Shown piece after piece: positions 1 to 12,930 of a DNA stretch of 64,000 nt. Position numbers and translations under genes: made by a program. How positions within the stretch are numbered: position 1 is the stretch's first letter; each line of letters starts with the position of its first letter. The stretch is from Actinomucor elegans (lineage: Eukaryota; Mucoromycota; Mucoromycetes; Mucorales; Mucoraceae), in assembly GCA_026027325.1 (NCBI GenBank), contig JAMSLZ010000010.1:310001-374000 (forward strand), written 5' to 3'. The notes under the pieces are model-generated. The model was not told where the DNA came from and did no database searches. It saw nothing but the letters and a program-made list of their open reading frames with translations.

Positions 1-81
1 TTGCAAAGTCAAAAAATGAGTAATGACCAATGTGTAGAAGCTATGAAGTTACTAGGTATTGGTGAGCGAAATATAAATTAG
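1..81 (+). other. Possible 3' end of an off-window reading frame
   Basis: An open frame enters from the left edge and stops with TAG at 79-81, giving 26 codons ending in LGIGERNIN. It could be the C-terminal exon of a gene lying to the left, or chance. No domain can be recognised in so short a piece. Confidence 0.2.
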
Positions 82-972
82 CTCATTGGATGGCGTGAAC
101 GACCATTGGTTAGAATACCCAACTCGCATTACTCGAAAATAAAACAATAGATCGCTTTCCAGATTTGATAATTAGTTCGACAGTATAATATTACTATACA
201 TTCGTAACAACATCAATCTTAATTCAGAAACCAAATCACCAAAATGAGTCAAGTTAGTTTATATATTTAGGAAACATACAGATTGGCACATGGAACACAC
301 AACACGCGAATCAAAGCATCCCATCGCTCTTATTACCAAGCAATTATTAAAACCGCCTTGAAGTTCAAATCCTCTATAGTTTAGCTATTTCTTATTTTAA
401 TTAATGATTTATTTAGTCGCGGATATCATATACGCATATATCATCAGAACTTATGTATTGCCTAGTTTATCAGAAGATTTTCAGCTATATATGCTCGAAG
501 CAATCTTGCTATCATTAAAAATATCAGAAAATAACACTTTTATTTTTATTAAACCTTACCTCCTCGAGCATAAGCTTTGGAGAACCTATTATCTTTGCCT
601 TAATTATTACTTTTCGTGCCAATTTATAACGAGTAGGTTTTTCAGTCAGTCTTGGCTTTGTTATAAAATTGAAGAGAATTGATTGTTAAATTATGTTAGA
701 TATCTCGCTTGGTAGATCGTATTGTAACATACTTCATACGTACGTATCTATTCCATTACTGGATATCAAAAGCGCTACGGCTAAAGTGGAGTTGAAGTGA
801 TCCATACTGTGTCCAGTTTGTTTATTGTTGTCTCTATTATTGTGCTGAGACTAGTTTAGTCCATTACATTACCCTTCTTTATCATTATAAGAAGGTAATT
901 TTTATTATTTCATCTATCATTATTACTCAGAACGATGTCGGTTCACATACTAACAATTGATTTAACCTTGCC
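82..972. other. AT-rich gap without a recognisable gene
   Basis: About 0.9 kb of AT-rich sequence. The longest frame (404-682, plus) has a composition typical of chance AT-rich ORFs and no family resemblance, so I do not call it. No RNA gene or clear repeat was seen. Confidence 0.5.
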
Positions 973-1395
973 TTGGGTGCTCGGTTGGTCGAGTCCCTAA
1001 GTGATGACCTCAAGAACTTTGTTGGTGTCATGTCCTCCTTCCAAACTCATCGATATTCTTGGTCAATACAAAAATCAGTTGGAAATAATCCGCTAAATTG
1101 GTTGAAGAAAATTGATTATTTGAAAACCCTTGGTAAGCTCACAGAAAAGGAAATGTTGATCATTGCTGCTGATCACCTTGTTAACACCCTTATGTTTACA
1201 AAATCATATTTAAACTCGATAGAATTCCACCTACTATTTCAAAAAGTCAAAAAAGTATGTATAATGAATGTCTCTAAAGAGCTCAATCAAATTGTAGCAC
1301 TATCTATGATCAATAACAGCCTCCTTCTTTCAATAGTGCGTATTTATCGCACACAAATTTCAGAAACTTTAATAATATACAAAAACAATAGATGA
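973..1395 (+). pseudogene. Degenerate retrotransposon gag fragment
   Basis: The frame encodes a stretch with NPLNWLKKIDYLKTLGK followed by LTEKEMLIIAADHL, which resembles the Gag capsid region of Ty3/Gypsy-type elements (a WL.K..YL tract, then a helix leading to an AA..L motif). There is no ATG at the left end; the frame begins with TTG and only internal methionines exist. No zinc knuckle, pol or LTR is seen nearby. It is not closely similar to the gag of the intact element at 21.9 kb. I infer a relic of an older insertion. An unrelated small host gene is possible, since the family match is from motif memory only. Confidence 0.4.
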
Positions 1396-1435
1396 TATAC
1401 AATAATGATAAGGTAGAGTGCAAGGTACAAATCGT

Positions 1436-2389
1436 CTAAGTGAATTGACCCTTTTTGAATGACATTCTAAGTCTATCCCAAAGGCCAGCCGGTGAAACAG
1501 CAGGACGCACATCCAAATAAAAGCTAAGAGACATTGGTCTATTTGGATCCTGCTTTCCAGAATAAAAGTCGATCACATAGGTTACTTTTTCGCCACATCT
1601 ATCGACTACCCAGTCATGACGGTCGAAAGGAAGAGCATATCTATTGAAAAAAAAATGTATTAGCACAAAATCAATGTTGGAGAATATACTATGTTTTACC
1701 CAAACCATGATCTAATTCTTGCTTTGGGCGTGATATCCTTGGGACGACCCTCAAACTTCGCCAGCATGGGTTGATTGCATTCTCTACATAAATACACAAA
1801 TATATGAGTAAACTAATCTTTCGAGGAATTGTCAATCTTTCAATTACGTTTCATGCATTTTTTCCCATTCCAAAATTTTTTGCCAGGCCATTTCATTTAC
1901 AGCGTTGTGAATAGGTACAACGACTGACATGTCCTTTTCATCGGGATTCCAGTTCTTGCGTCTCATAGCATTGAAAAACATCTGCTCGGAAGGATATACC
2001 CACAGCTTATCATCAGAATTGGCTCTAGGAATAGTTGATATTTCTCTCTGTTTACCAAGAGGCATTTTCTGATCAGGCTGAGGGTTTTGCTGCGAAACTT
2101 TGGGCATATTGTTAGTGCTATCAATTGCATCAGAATCACAACCTTCTTTTGGTGGAGGCAAGAAATTTTTATAAGCAGATGGGTCAACTGGACATGATTG
2201 GGGTTCTTCCTGATTTGCCGTTGTTGAGGGAGGAATAAAGTGTTTGTAAGAATTGTGATCGACAGGGCATTTAGGTTCCTCCACCTCCTTTGGCTTGGTA
2301 TGGTCAACAGGACACTTGGGCTCTTCTACGGGTGCTTTCATTTTAGTATGATCAACTGGACACTTATCGATGTTAGCTGAATCTGACAT
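1436..2389 (-). CDS. CYC3: Cytochrome c heme lyase (holocytochrome c synthase)
   Basis: Attaches heme covalently to apocytochrome c in the mitochondrial intermembrane space. Exons on the minus strand: 2389-1848, 1783-1700 and 1640-1436; all joins keep frame, giving 276 residues. The N-terminal third carries four CPVD heme-regulatory motifs (three CPVDH, one CPVDP), more than the one or two I associate with this family. The catalytic core follows: [31 protein letters not shown] (with the family His), then [30 protein letters not shown] (conserved heme-binding His) and [15 protein letters not shown]. Both introns are short with canonical ends. I start at the [10 protein letters not shown] methionine because the family usually starts shortly before the first CP motif. 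An in-frame ATG at 2479 would add 30 residues including a hydrophobic stretch and cannot be excluded. Identification is firm. Confidence 0.93.
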
Positions 2390-2479
2390 TTTGACCTTGA
2401 TAATGTAAGTTGAAAATAGAACTAGGGTGCAAAATGCAGAAAATAATTTGCCAGCGTGGATACTTTTTGCAGCTTTCAT

Positions 2480-3626
2480 AGATTGGCGGAAATTGAATAT
2501 TGCAATCTTTTTTTACTTTCATTTTCAGTGTGTGTCCAACTATATCCCTACAATGAATAAGAGCTAAAGATATGAATTTCGAGAAACGTATTGAACTTCT
2601 TATTTTCAATGATTATATTTGTGAGTTTTATAAAATATTTCCCTTGCAAAATACTATTCTTTTTATAATGCCTTAAAGGTATTTTGTTCATTTTAAAAAA
2701 AAATTTCATCTAAAATATGAAATGGCACCTGTCATTATCTACACAAGGATACCTCGTCCCTGTTGAAAATTCCACTTTGTGAACCCAGGAATTAATTCGG
2801 CAATGGCTATACTTATTAGATAACAAAATATGGCATACAAGGTATCCTCCTCCATCTCCTATCGCCAAAGGCCCTTGCAACTGCAAATTACACCTAGAGC
2901 AGCGAAAAACTGAGACCACATTACATTTTTCGGGCAGTATCTAGATAAAACATGTCCTTTTTGGTAAAAGTAAATTTGCTATCGTATATAGCTATTATCG
3001 AAGAGTTAGACAATACTAAAAGAATATAGCACGTTTAGCCTGTAGCTAACTACTATTTCTCCTTTTGGTCCTTTACAAAACTTATACCATTGAGATCAGG
3101 GTTGCATTGTCTACAATTATTATCAGCTATCCTAGACTTAATTATGTACCTTCTGTGTTTTATATTTATATCTCAACTATACATGCCAGTTTAATCACTA
3201 CTCACTATAACGCAAGAAACGGGAACAATCGCTAAGTATAATACCCAATTTTGTATTATTTATCCAGATTTTTCTTTCAAAGGTGCACAGATAAATCGAA
3301 AAGAAGCTTGTTCAGCCATTTTAATGTGACCTTGATTTAATAGAAATGCTCAGTACGATAAATATCCTGTTAATAGAATTTGCGCATATCCTTATTACAT
3401 GTTGAATAATGTAAACATATGTACTAGTATCAGATGTACAGATATAGACGATTAGCTGAATTACTATTTGTACAAGCTGGTGATGATATATCTATTACAT
3501 GTAAAACTATTTTCTAGAGCTTTTCAATTAAATGAGAAGCTATCGAACACAAGCAGCTTTGTTAAAGCATTCAACTTCTATACTGCAGCCATGAATACGA
3601 AGAAATGCTTTGGGTGCATGTATCTT
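2480..3626. other. Intergenic, upstream of heme lyase
   Basis: About 1.1 kb, AT-rich, with T- and A-rich tracts. A 69-codon minus-strand frame (2710-2919) contains several cysteines but has no splice-supported continuation, so it was not called. No clear repeat copy was recognised. Confidence 0.45.
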
Positions 3627-5437
3627 TTATTCTGTTTGCTCTTCATCTTTCATTGCAGCCCAAACATGAGGAGGCAAGCTAGAATCAAATTCATCATCAC
3701 TATTGCTATTGTTTTTCAAAGGCGTTTCCTTCTTCTTTTTAAGAGAGCCTCTGGTATCTAATGATTTACCCATCAGTAAGCTCTCTAACTGGGGTCGAAC
3801 CAGCAATGAAGTTGATGCTACGCTCTTCCTTCTTCTGGGCGCAGGAAATTGCTCAGATAGCATTCTATCAGAAAAGGATGAATCGTAGTTTGCAAAGCTA
3901 GAAGCCAAAATGTCCTTTTTCTTTGGTGAACTATCATTACTCTTTTGTTTCTCAACTTCATTATCAAAAGGATAATGTATGGCAATAGGAACCGAAGTAG
4001 CAAACATGGAGATAGCTATAGTAGTGTTAATAACAACCTTGCATTAAAAGCTCATATTAACTTACGCATATCTTCATTATTAATATAGTTTTTTCTCGAG
4101 GAACTGCCCTTGAGATCAGCTTTGATATCAAAATCTTGTGTCAGGTACTTATTAGTATTTCTCTTTTTCTTGATCCAAGAAAACTTTTGGTCTATTTCAG
4201 AAATGGATTTTTTCAAAGAAGCAGATAGTAGACCATTATCTTTGGTTTCTTCCTCTTCCTCGGCGTTTTCCTTTTCCGTTTCCTTTTCTTCTTCCCTTTC
4301 TTCTTCATCCGAGAATTCTTCGTCTAAATGAAACATGTCTTCATCCTCTTCCACTGATAAAACGTTTTAATAACATAACAGTATATAAATAAGAACAGTA
4401 TTACCTTGATCTTCGTCCTCGTCTTTGTTTTGTAGCTTATTCTGATCCAGATCAATATGTCTCAGAATACCGATAGCCGATTCATCCAAGTCAAAGCCTG
4501 ATCTTTTAATTGAACTAGGTTCTTCTTGACCAGCAAATCGAACGCGATGATCTTTTTCATTAGTGCTCTTTTTCTTTATTTCGTCGATGTCGGTTTCTAA
4601 CACTTGCTGCTCTTTAGCCGGTTCCTTGCTTGTAACTACAGTTGGTTGCACCATTCTTGACCATAATGTATCCTCTTCGAGTCTAGCGCGCCTAATCGAT
4701 GCTTGAAGCTCCTTTTCTTCCCGCTTCTTAAATTCTTCAATTCTGACCTTTGATTCTATTTTCATTTGTTCAACAGATTGATCCAAAACAGATCGAATCT
4801 TTTATATGTAGATACAAGATTATTAGGAACCTCTATGTTTTATTAGTTAGGAGTACATCAGTTGGATACAACAATGGGATTACCTTCTTCAGAAGCTGGC
4901 ATAGAAACAATCTGTTTTTCTTTTAGCTCTATATCTGCTTCATCCAAGTCTATACTAAATGTCTTTGAATAGCCAGTCTTTTTCTTTTTAGCTTCATAAG
5001 CTTGGCCGTACTATGAACAAATGCATAAGTCAAAAGATGCATATGATCATGTGTAAAAATACTTGCAATAGCAGCATCGTGGATAACCACTCGATTGGTG
5101 GGCCCTGGCAGTTCATTCTCAAGGACCGAATACACGTTACCGCGGTTGCAATGTAGGCACTGAATTGTGTTCCACTCTGGCTTTATAGACAGAGTAGAGA
5201 CAAAAGAGCTGTATTCCTACAGCGATATTTTAGTACCTTGACACGATTCAACACTGTTCTTGTTCATTCTCTTACAGTTATTATACCGCCCATTCCCAAA
5301 TCAAATTCCCAGCCAGCTAATGGTTCCTGCACAGCGTTTTCTTTTCGAATGTCTTCGAGATTATCCAGATTGTACTTGGTTGAAAGATGGATTCGTATAT
5401 TAAGGCAAGGGCAAGAATAAATCACTTGTTTCGACAT
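3627..5437 (-). CDS. Unrecognised acidic multi-exon protein
   Basis: I do not recognise the family. Six exons reconstruct on the minus strand: 5437-5276, 5216-5067, 5010 to 4909 or 4884, 4798-4405, 4353-4066 and 4015-3627. The product starts MSKQVIYSCPCLNIRIHLS, has a second cysteine pair (QCLHCNRGN) that with the first CPC could bind metal, then a highly charged coiled-coil-like middle (MDQSVEQMKIESKVRIEEF), a long Glu/Asp run, and a C-terminal part with SMFATSVPIAIHYPF and PPHVWAAM. Two junctions are odd. Exon 2 to exon 3 fits only as a GC-AG intron (donor GCAAGT at 5066-5061). The exon 3 donor is ambiguous: the strong GTAATC site at 4883 breaks phase, while the weaker GTTTCT site at 4908 keeps it. 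The cysteine-bearing head and acidic body suggest a nuclear or adaptor protein, but this is inference. Confidence 0.68.
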
Positions 5438-5924
5438 GTTCTACAGTTTGAATATAAAAACGAAACAAAGCTGTTATGCCAAACTCGACTTTTATATAAT
5501 AAAGATGGCGGCTACTGAAACCTTGTGGGTCGCTTCCACTGCTGAGTTGCTGTATCACATCCAAGCGTATAATCCAGATGAAATAAGATTATTTTAGGTT
5601 ACATATTTGATCGTTCTGCAACGGATACTTCTCCAGCTTTCTCAGTTTAGGTGCGCTGAGCAGATATGCACTTGTTTCTTCAGCTTAGCCTTAGCGTATT
5701 TGTTGTAACTGCCCGCTCTTAGCGAACTAGGCTCTCTTTATTAAGTGTATCTGGATCCAATACCAACACAACAGAAATGCTGCAAAGATATATAGTAGAA
5801 ATAGATAAAATAGAACATAATCGAGTAGTATCAAAGTACTCTAAAATTTACGTAATAATCAAAGTCTTCATGCTCTACGTGATGTCACAGATTATAGTAT
5901 ATTCCAGGTGACAATACGCTATCG

Positions 5925-5995
5925 TCCATTACTCGATCGAAGAATCTATCGCTCCCAGTTGAATGTCGTATCTGATAAACAGTTTGCCGTCGAAA
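5925..5995 (+). repeat. Dispersed repeat copy (weak)
   Basis: Contains ACTCGATCGAAGAATC followed by GAATGTCGTATCTGATAA, matching the core of the window-wide family with several differences. The downstream half is not recognisable. Confidence 0.4.
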
Positions 5996-6667
5996 GAAAC
6001 CGCTTTATATAATAGGTTCTTTATTCAACCACGGCCCAATTAATGTGTTCTGTCTTTTCATTGCTGAGCATAAATGCATTACACTTCAAATTCTTGGGTC
6101 TCGGTTACTTGATACTCACTTATCCATCGTTTAGTCTATAGTCTAGAAAAGGGCAAGGTTGGGTGAATAAGCGCTAGTTTATGAGTTGGCAACAGTTTCA
6201 AATAGAGCATAGTATGCAAAAACAAAAAGGTGTTGGAATAGACTATTAGTGATGGTCTGTATGCAGTTTGAAATCATTATTCAAAGGAGCGCTTTATATA
6301 ATAAAATCTCTTCAATGATATACATATTAACAAATATAAGGAAGATATACTGGAATAGCAACACAATAAACTTTTCTTGTAGGTTTGCTTTTAACTAGCA
6401 AGTTAAATGAAGACAAGTTCGAAGGAAAGTCAACACTGGACCAACAACTCCTTGGAACATTGGGTTATTTTTAAACGTTTATACATTTGTCGACATGTTT
6501 CAGTTAATAGCATTGCGTTAGATAACTAGTACAGGTCCAGTATGAAGTATCGGATCCACCAAAGCTATTGTTTGGTTGGAGTACAATTAATATAATAAGA
6601 AATAATACTGCATTTTAGCCATACACTGGAAATTGTTTTACGTTTAATGTGACATAGTAGATTTTAA

Positions 6668-6750
6668 TAGATCCACATATCACTCAGCTAATCTCGGTAA
6701 AGTGTCGCATCTGATTATTATAGTATACTGATAATAAGTTACCATATTTA
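6668..6750 (+). repeat. Dispersed repeat copy
   Basis: Contains ATAGATCCACATATCACTC, then GTGTCGCATCTGATTATT, then a diverged 3' part. Same orientation as the copies at 5.9 and 7.0 kb. Confidence 0.5.
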
Positions 6751-6959
6751 TTACGATCATTATTCACTTGAATGAAAATTAATATATCATACATTAAGAG
6801 CCAGGTGTAAGTTACATGTATTTTATGAAAGTTAGTAAATCAAAATAATCTATAAATTTCCCAGTCAACCAAGATATATTAACAAATCTACAAGAATCAC
6901 CATTTATCTAAAGTACTATGTGTATATGACACATCAGCGACTGGTATTAAGCTACATAG

Positions 6960-7060
6960 TTTGATCTAATGATCAATAGATATCTCAATAAATGCCGATT
7001 ATTAACTATCACATCTGATCAATACTCCACGCTCGAACAAAGTACTGCATACATTATTTC
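6960..7060 (+). repeat. Dispersed repeat copy
   Basis: Retains both ends of the core: GATCTAATGATCAATAGAT, then ATCACATCTGATCAATACTC, and CTCGAACAAAGTACTGC as the counterpart of the family's CTCAGAATAAACTGCT segment. Confidence 0.55.
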
Positions 7061-7385
7061 AATTGTAATATTTACCTAATTATAAATTAAAACCACTGTC
7101 CTGATGCAAAAGATCTATATTACAGTATGTCGTGTATTGTCAATCTTTATCAGTCGTAAAGTATTCATCTTGCTGTAGTTAAACAAATATGTTGACAAAT
7201 TCCACAGCTTATCCTAAGTATGGACTATTATTAAGATAAATATTAGATCGAGAAAGGCCGAAAGAAGTAAGACTTAGCTAAATACTGAGAAACGATCTAC
7301 TACAAGCATAGAATACCAGGCCGTACTTTTTTTTGGATCTTGCCTATCCATAATGCATATATTTAAAGCGCTTTCCATCTACAAG

Positions 7386-7415
7386 AGCGGCTGCTACAAC
7401 AGCGGCTGCTACAAC
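7386..7415 (+). repeat. 15-bp tandem duplication
   Basis: AGCGGCTGCTACAAC occurs twice head to tail, with a partial third unit (AGCTTTACAAC) after it. It is a short local duplication with no evident function. Confidence 0.7.
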
Positions 7416-8226
7416 AGCTTTACAACCCAACAATTGCACCGTTTGCAATTAACAGCATTCATGTAGACGTTTCATGTTGTATTAGCGACGGAGATAGAAA
7501 AATGGGTAGCCTCGACAGAAATGATGATTATAACATAATTATACCTAGATCTACTACCAATTAGGAGCATATACATTCAATAAGAGAAATACATGAAGTA
7601 TGATGTATGATTTATATGAAAGTAAGTATTATGACTATATTTTAGATCAAAAAGACTCGAGATAGCTCCAAATTTATGGGCATTTTCTCCCATAAAGCAA
7701 GAGTCTTTTATTTTTCTATAGACTACATTAAAGGTTTGAATGCCCAATGCATGTTTACCATCTATTACTATTACAATTTTAAATTTGCAAGAAAAAATAT
7801 TTCAATTTCTGAACATTTTAAAATCTGTAGTTGAAAATATTTGACTTATAAATCAACCAAAGGTAATCTCGGTCGATCTCGCTCCAATGTCACTCATGTC
7901 TAGTAGTTCATGTTCAGAATGAACTGTTTCAACTTATAAAAGCTCCAGTTTACCTTTAATTCTTTTATTGCCATATATATGTGTGTTGATCTACAGCTGA
8001 TTTACTAAACGTCTCGAGTTGCTTCGATTTACTGGTAGCCAAAAGGGAGCTGCGATTTTCTCGAAAATAAAAGTATGGCTGATACAGTTTCTATTTGTAA
8101 GCATCCTTAACATGAACGATACACTCGACACTAAAGAAAAACATACATTGCTAGTCGCTATGCTTTTGACTCATAACTTCCACGTCACACAGTCTTAGAG
8201 TGAAACTCAGTAGAGGCTTCTCATGA

Positions 8227-9291
<1,065 letters not shown>

Positions 9292-9416
9292 TCAGGCGGA
9301 TAAACTTAATAATCCGGAAGTAAGATGATACATCTTTGCACGGAGTTGAAAGTACATTAATAATAAAACGGTTTCATTTTGTTTGTATACTATTTTTCTT
9401 TCTCTATGTCATTCCA

Positions 9417-10988
9417 ATGCCTAAGCAAAGTTTTGAAAGTGAACATGCAGCCATTCTAGACTGTAATACAGACAACCAAGATCATTTCAGTCCTGGAAAC
9501 TTCATTATGCCGCGTAACGCAAATAGGGATCGCCAACGCAATAATATAGAATTTACACCTTTGCTTGATAATCAAACAATAGACAATGCATCCATCCTAC
9601 AAGATTTAGACGAAGAAGATGATGATTTAGCAGCACCGCCCAACGTTCATCCAGTGAACAAGCGAGCCAACAACCGCTACTGTTGTTGTTTCTCTAGACG
9701 CAAAACATGTATCATTACTTGCCTTTCTGTCATCCTGATACCCATTATAGGCTTTGTCATTTTCTGCTCTGTCTATTTCTCTCCTGCTTCTTTGCCAGCT
9801 GCAATTCCTACACATACCAATGACGCTCTGATACACAATGAGACACCGCGTCTATTAACATTCAACATGTTTATGAGACCACCAGGCATTAAAAACAACG
9901 AAGATGATTATAAAGATGAACGATTGGACTATATCATAAAGCACATTCTACCTTCCTACGATATTATCACTATTCAAGAAGCCTTTGCTTATGCCAATCG
10001 TCGTATTGATCGTTTTTTAAAGGCTGCCTTTGACCAAGGGTTCTATTACCATGTGGCTTCACCTCGTCATTATCCTTGGGATCTTGCGGGCGATGGCGGT
10101 CTATTGATTCTGTCCCGTTTCCCTATCAAAAAGGCCGATCGGTTCGAGTTTTCCCGAGGCGTACATTCAGATTGGTAAGTGTTACAATCAATATCCTGCA
10201 GATTTCAACTAACAAACTTTAGGCTATCATTTAAAGGCGTGCTTCACGCGTTAGTTGAATTGGATAAAGATAATCTAATTCATGTTTATACAACTCATAC
10301 TCAAGCTTCTTATGATAACAATGGGGAATTTAATTTAGACGATACCAAAGTTCGACTAAGACAATTTGCGGACGTTCATCGGTTTATGGCAGATACAGCT
10401 AAAGATGATGCTTATCCTATATTGCTCATGGGTGACTTGAATGTAGATGCAGCAGTCCATAATGCCTCCAAAACAATCGACACACCTTCTAAAGAAAACT
10501 CCTTGGCTTACACAATGATGATGGACGTATTGACGGGTAAAGGCACTGACCTTGAATTACTAAACAATAAGAATGCACCCCTGGCACCTACTACAAACTT
10601 GCTGTACAACGACGACAATTGGCGTCTTGACAGTTTAAAAGATATGGCCTACGATACGTTTGGTTATCATCCTGTCACTTTTGGAGATTATAAAAAACTA
10701 TCAAATGGCACATTGATACCAGCCGAAACTGTCTTGACAAGCCATAATCAATTATTGACAGTGCAAAGTATCGATCGTCTATTATGGACAGGTAACAGAG
10801 GTCAAAACTCTACAACTATGCATCTCAGCAATGTTACAGTAGAACAGTTTTTTGTACCCAAGAACACATCGTTGCCATTCACTCAAATATCAGGTAAGCG
10901 ATTACAGAAGACTTGTGTATGAACATGACTAACATTTCGGTTTATATATGTAGATCATTACGGATTGAGTGCTTTACTTTATATATAA
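9417..10988 (+). CDS. Membrane-anchored sphingomyelinase-like phosphodiesterase
   Basis: Belongs to the endonuclease/exonuclease/phosphatase (DNase I) superfamily and looks most like neutral sphingomyelinases, which hydrolyse sphingomyelin-type lipids with Mg2+. Exons 9417-10174, 10223-10893 and 10954-10988 join in frame to 487 residues. Residues 1-90 are hydrophilic. A Cys/Arg-rich cluster (CCCFSRRKTC) precedes one transmembrane helix at about 97-120, suggesting a type II anchor, possibly palmitoylated. The catalytic domain follows: TFNMFMRP, IITIQEAF (Mg-binding Glu), GGLLILSRFP, THTQASY, LLMGDLNVDA (Asp) and SDHYGLSALL (general-base His), split across the last intron. The start is the first in-frame ATG. 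Stop to stop, it lies 10 bp from the convergent tryptophanyl-tRNA synthetase. Substrate is inferred; a lipid phosphatase or phospholipase C-like activity is the main alternative. Confidence 0.85.
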
Positions 10989-10998
10989 AATAAACAAA

Positions 10999-12156
10999 TT
11001 ATTTTAAACCAACAGCTTTATAGACTTGCTCCATTGTCTTTTCAGCGACTTGGTTGGCTCTTTCAGCACCATCATCGAGTACTTGTCTCACATACCCTTC
11101 ATCTGCTTGTAAGCGAACAAGTTCAGACTGAATGGGGCTTAATTTTTCTATAATCGCTTCTGAAACTCTTTCTTTAAACACCTTTGTACTTGTAATATCT
11201 GCACATTCCTTGACTGCATCTTCAATCTCGATATCACGCATTGCCGCATAGATGCTCACCAAGTTGGACATACCAGGACGTTGTTCAGGATCATACGAAA
11301 TACCTCGAATACCATCCGTCGTTGCTTTGGCAATCTTGGCGCGAATCAATTCAGGTGCGTCTACCAGGTTCAAACGCGAATAATCCGAAGGATCCGACTT
11401 GGACATCTTACCTGCTGGATCGCGTAAAGACATGACGCGTTTAGCAGAAGGAGGAATAATGGCATCAGGCTTAGGAAACACGTAACCAAATGTTTTATTA
11501 AAGACACCAGCAATATCACGCGCCAATTCCAAGTGTTGCATTTGGTCTTCTCCTACAGGGACATGTGTTCCCTTGTAAAGTAAGATATCCGCAGCTTGTA
11601 ACACTGGGTAATCAAATAAGCCCATTTTGAGACCCGAAGTCAAAGTTTCATCCGATAACGATTGAGCATGGCTGCTGGTATTGCCACCTAATTTGCTCTT
11701 CCACTGTGTCATACGACCTAACCAGCCAACAGGAGTAATGCAGTTAAAAATCCATGCAAGTTCTGCATGCGATCGAACGCGACTTTGCTCAAACAAAACG
11801 GATCGCTTGGGATCGATACCACACGCGAGTAATGTAGCCGCAATGTCTAGCTTGGCCTGGCGTAAAGTCGCAGGATCTTGAGGCATGGTGATGGCATGCA
11901 GGTCGACAATACTATAATAGTTGAATGGAAGCTGACCTGTGGCTGCATCGGCTTCTTGTAAGCGAGTCCAGTTGGCCAAGGCACCCAAGTAGTTGCCTAA
12001 ATGAGGCGTACCTGTTGGTTGAATGCCTGAAAAAACATGTCGAGCCTTTTGAATGCTTTGTGTTGACACTGAACGCTAAATTCTCACAAGCTCATGAGTT
12101 TCATTGGTATATATACTGTTTTTTTAATCGGAATTTACCTTGATTAAACTGTTCAT
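10999..12156 (-). CDS. MSW1: Mitochondrial tryptophanyl-tRNA synthetase
   Basis: Charges mitochondrial tRNA-Trp. Two exons on the minus strand: 12156-12139 and 12075-10999, giving 364 residues. The long frame alone has no ATG; its upstream end is GTG. A 62-bp intron (GTAAAT...TTTAG) joins it to an 18-nt exon reading MNSLIK, continuing RSVSTQSIQKARHVFSG. The resulting N-terminus is basic, Ser-rich and free of acid, as expected for a mitochondrial targeting peptide. Class I signatures are GTPHLGNYLGA (HIGH type) and GKMSKSDPSD (KMSKS). The bacterial-type length and the middle (PVGEDQMQHLELARDIA) match TrpRS of bacterial and organellar origin. Identification is certain; the small first exon is inferred from splice sites and frame. 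Confidence 0.95.
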
Positions 12157-12739
12157 TGTTGACTTTTTATGTGTATTTGTACAATAGAATCCATTTTATA
12201 TAATTTTGGCATGCCTGTCACCGTTTCATGCCCCATGGCTAATGGTGGGTTGAAATGGGCCAATGAAAAACAGGATTTGAGTTTAAACGATCCCCCCCCT
12301 CCCGATGGTTTCCCCTTAAAGCCGAAACCGCGAAAATTTTGACAGCATCCTTTAACTATAAGGACGCGTTTTGTATAGTATATATATATACTACATTATT
12401 TTTTTTAAGAATTTGTTTTCTTAATAAAAAAGAGTAACCTTTTTCTATAAAAGCAAAAAACCAATAGGCCGTACCAAGTCAGAAGTAATATGGTATTTGG
12501 GTCATTTAGTGATCATGGCCTTGCTTTTTGAATAAATTTTTTTATAATTATTTGCATTTTTTGATTGTTAAAAATAATATTGAAAGAAACAGGTGAAATT
12601 AAGGTTCATATTTTTTTTTCTAGAGCAGCGCTAGCATGACTAGTGTAATGATCGTTATCCAATAAAGAAGCGCATATCAATTATTCTGAATTTTCATTGA
12701 CCGCCAGCAGTGGAATAGTCAAATACCCTGAAGCTCAGT

Positions 12740-12800
12740 CATTTCCCAATATTGTTTAATATCGCATCTGATCACTAGTATATGCTAAAGTACAACCAGT
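12740..12800 (+). repeat. Dispersed repeat copy
   Basis: ATATCGCATCTGATCACTAG corresponds to the family core and is followed by a diverged AGTACAACCAGTATACTG segment. Confidence 0.5.
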
Positions 12801-12845
12801 ATACTGTATACTAATGACTTGTAATAAATTATATATTTTATGTAA

Positions 12846-12930
12846 AGATCTCTTGACTGCTCCTGGTCCATTATCGCATCTGTTCATGTTACTCCATGCT
12901 CAGAGTAAACTACTGCTCTTGTTTCAGCAA
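12846..12930 (+). repeat. Dispersed repeat copy
   Basis: Reads AGATCTCTTGACTGCTCC, TTATCGCATCTGTTCATG, then CCATGCTCAGAGTAAACTAC, one of the best-preserved cores in the window. Same orientation as its neighbour 100 bp upstream. Confidence 0.65.

Noticed and set aside
404..682. 92-codon plus-strand frame
   Set aside because: Composition is that of AT-rich chance sequence, no family resemblance and no promoter or splice context.
2710..2919. Minus-strand frame with five cysteines
   Set aside because: No metal-site spacing known to me, no exon continuation, weak composition.
3468..3761. 97-codon plus-strand frame
   Set aside because: Overlaps the coding end of the minus-strand acidic protein gene and is its shadow.
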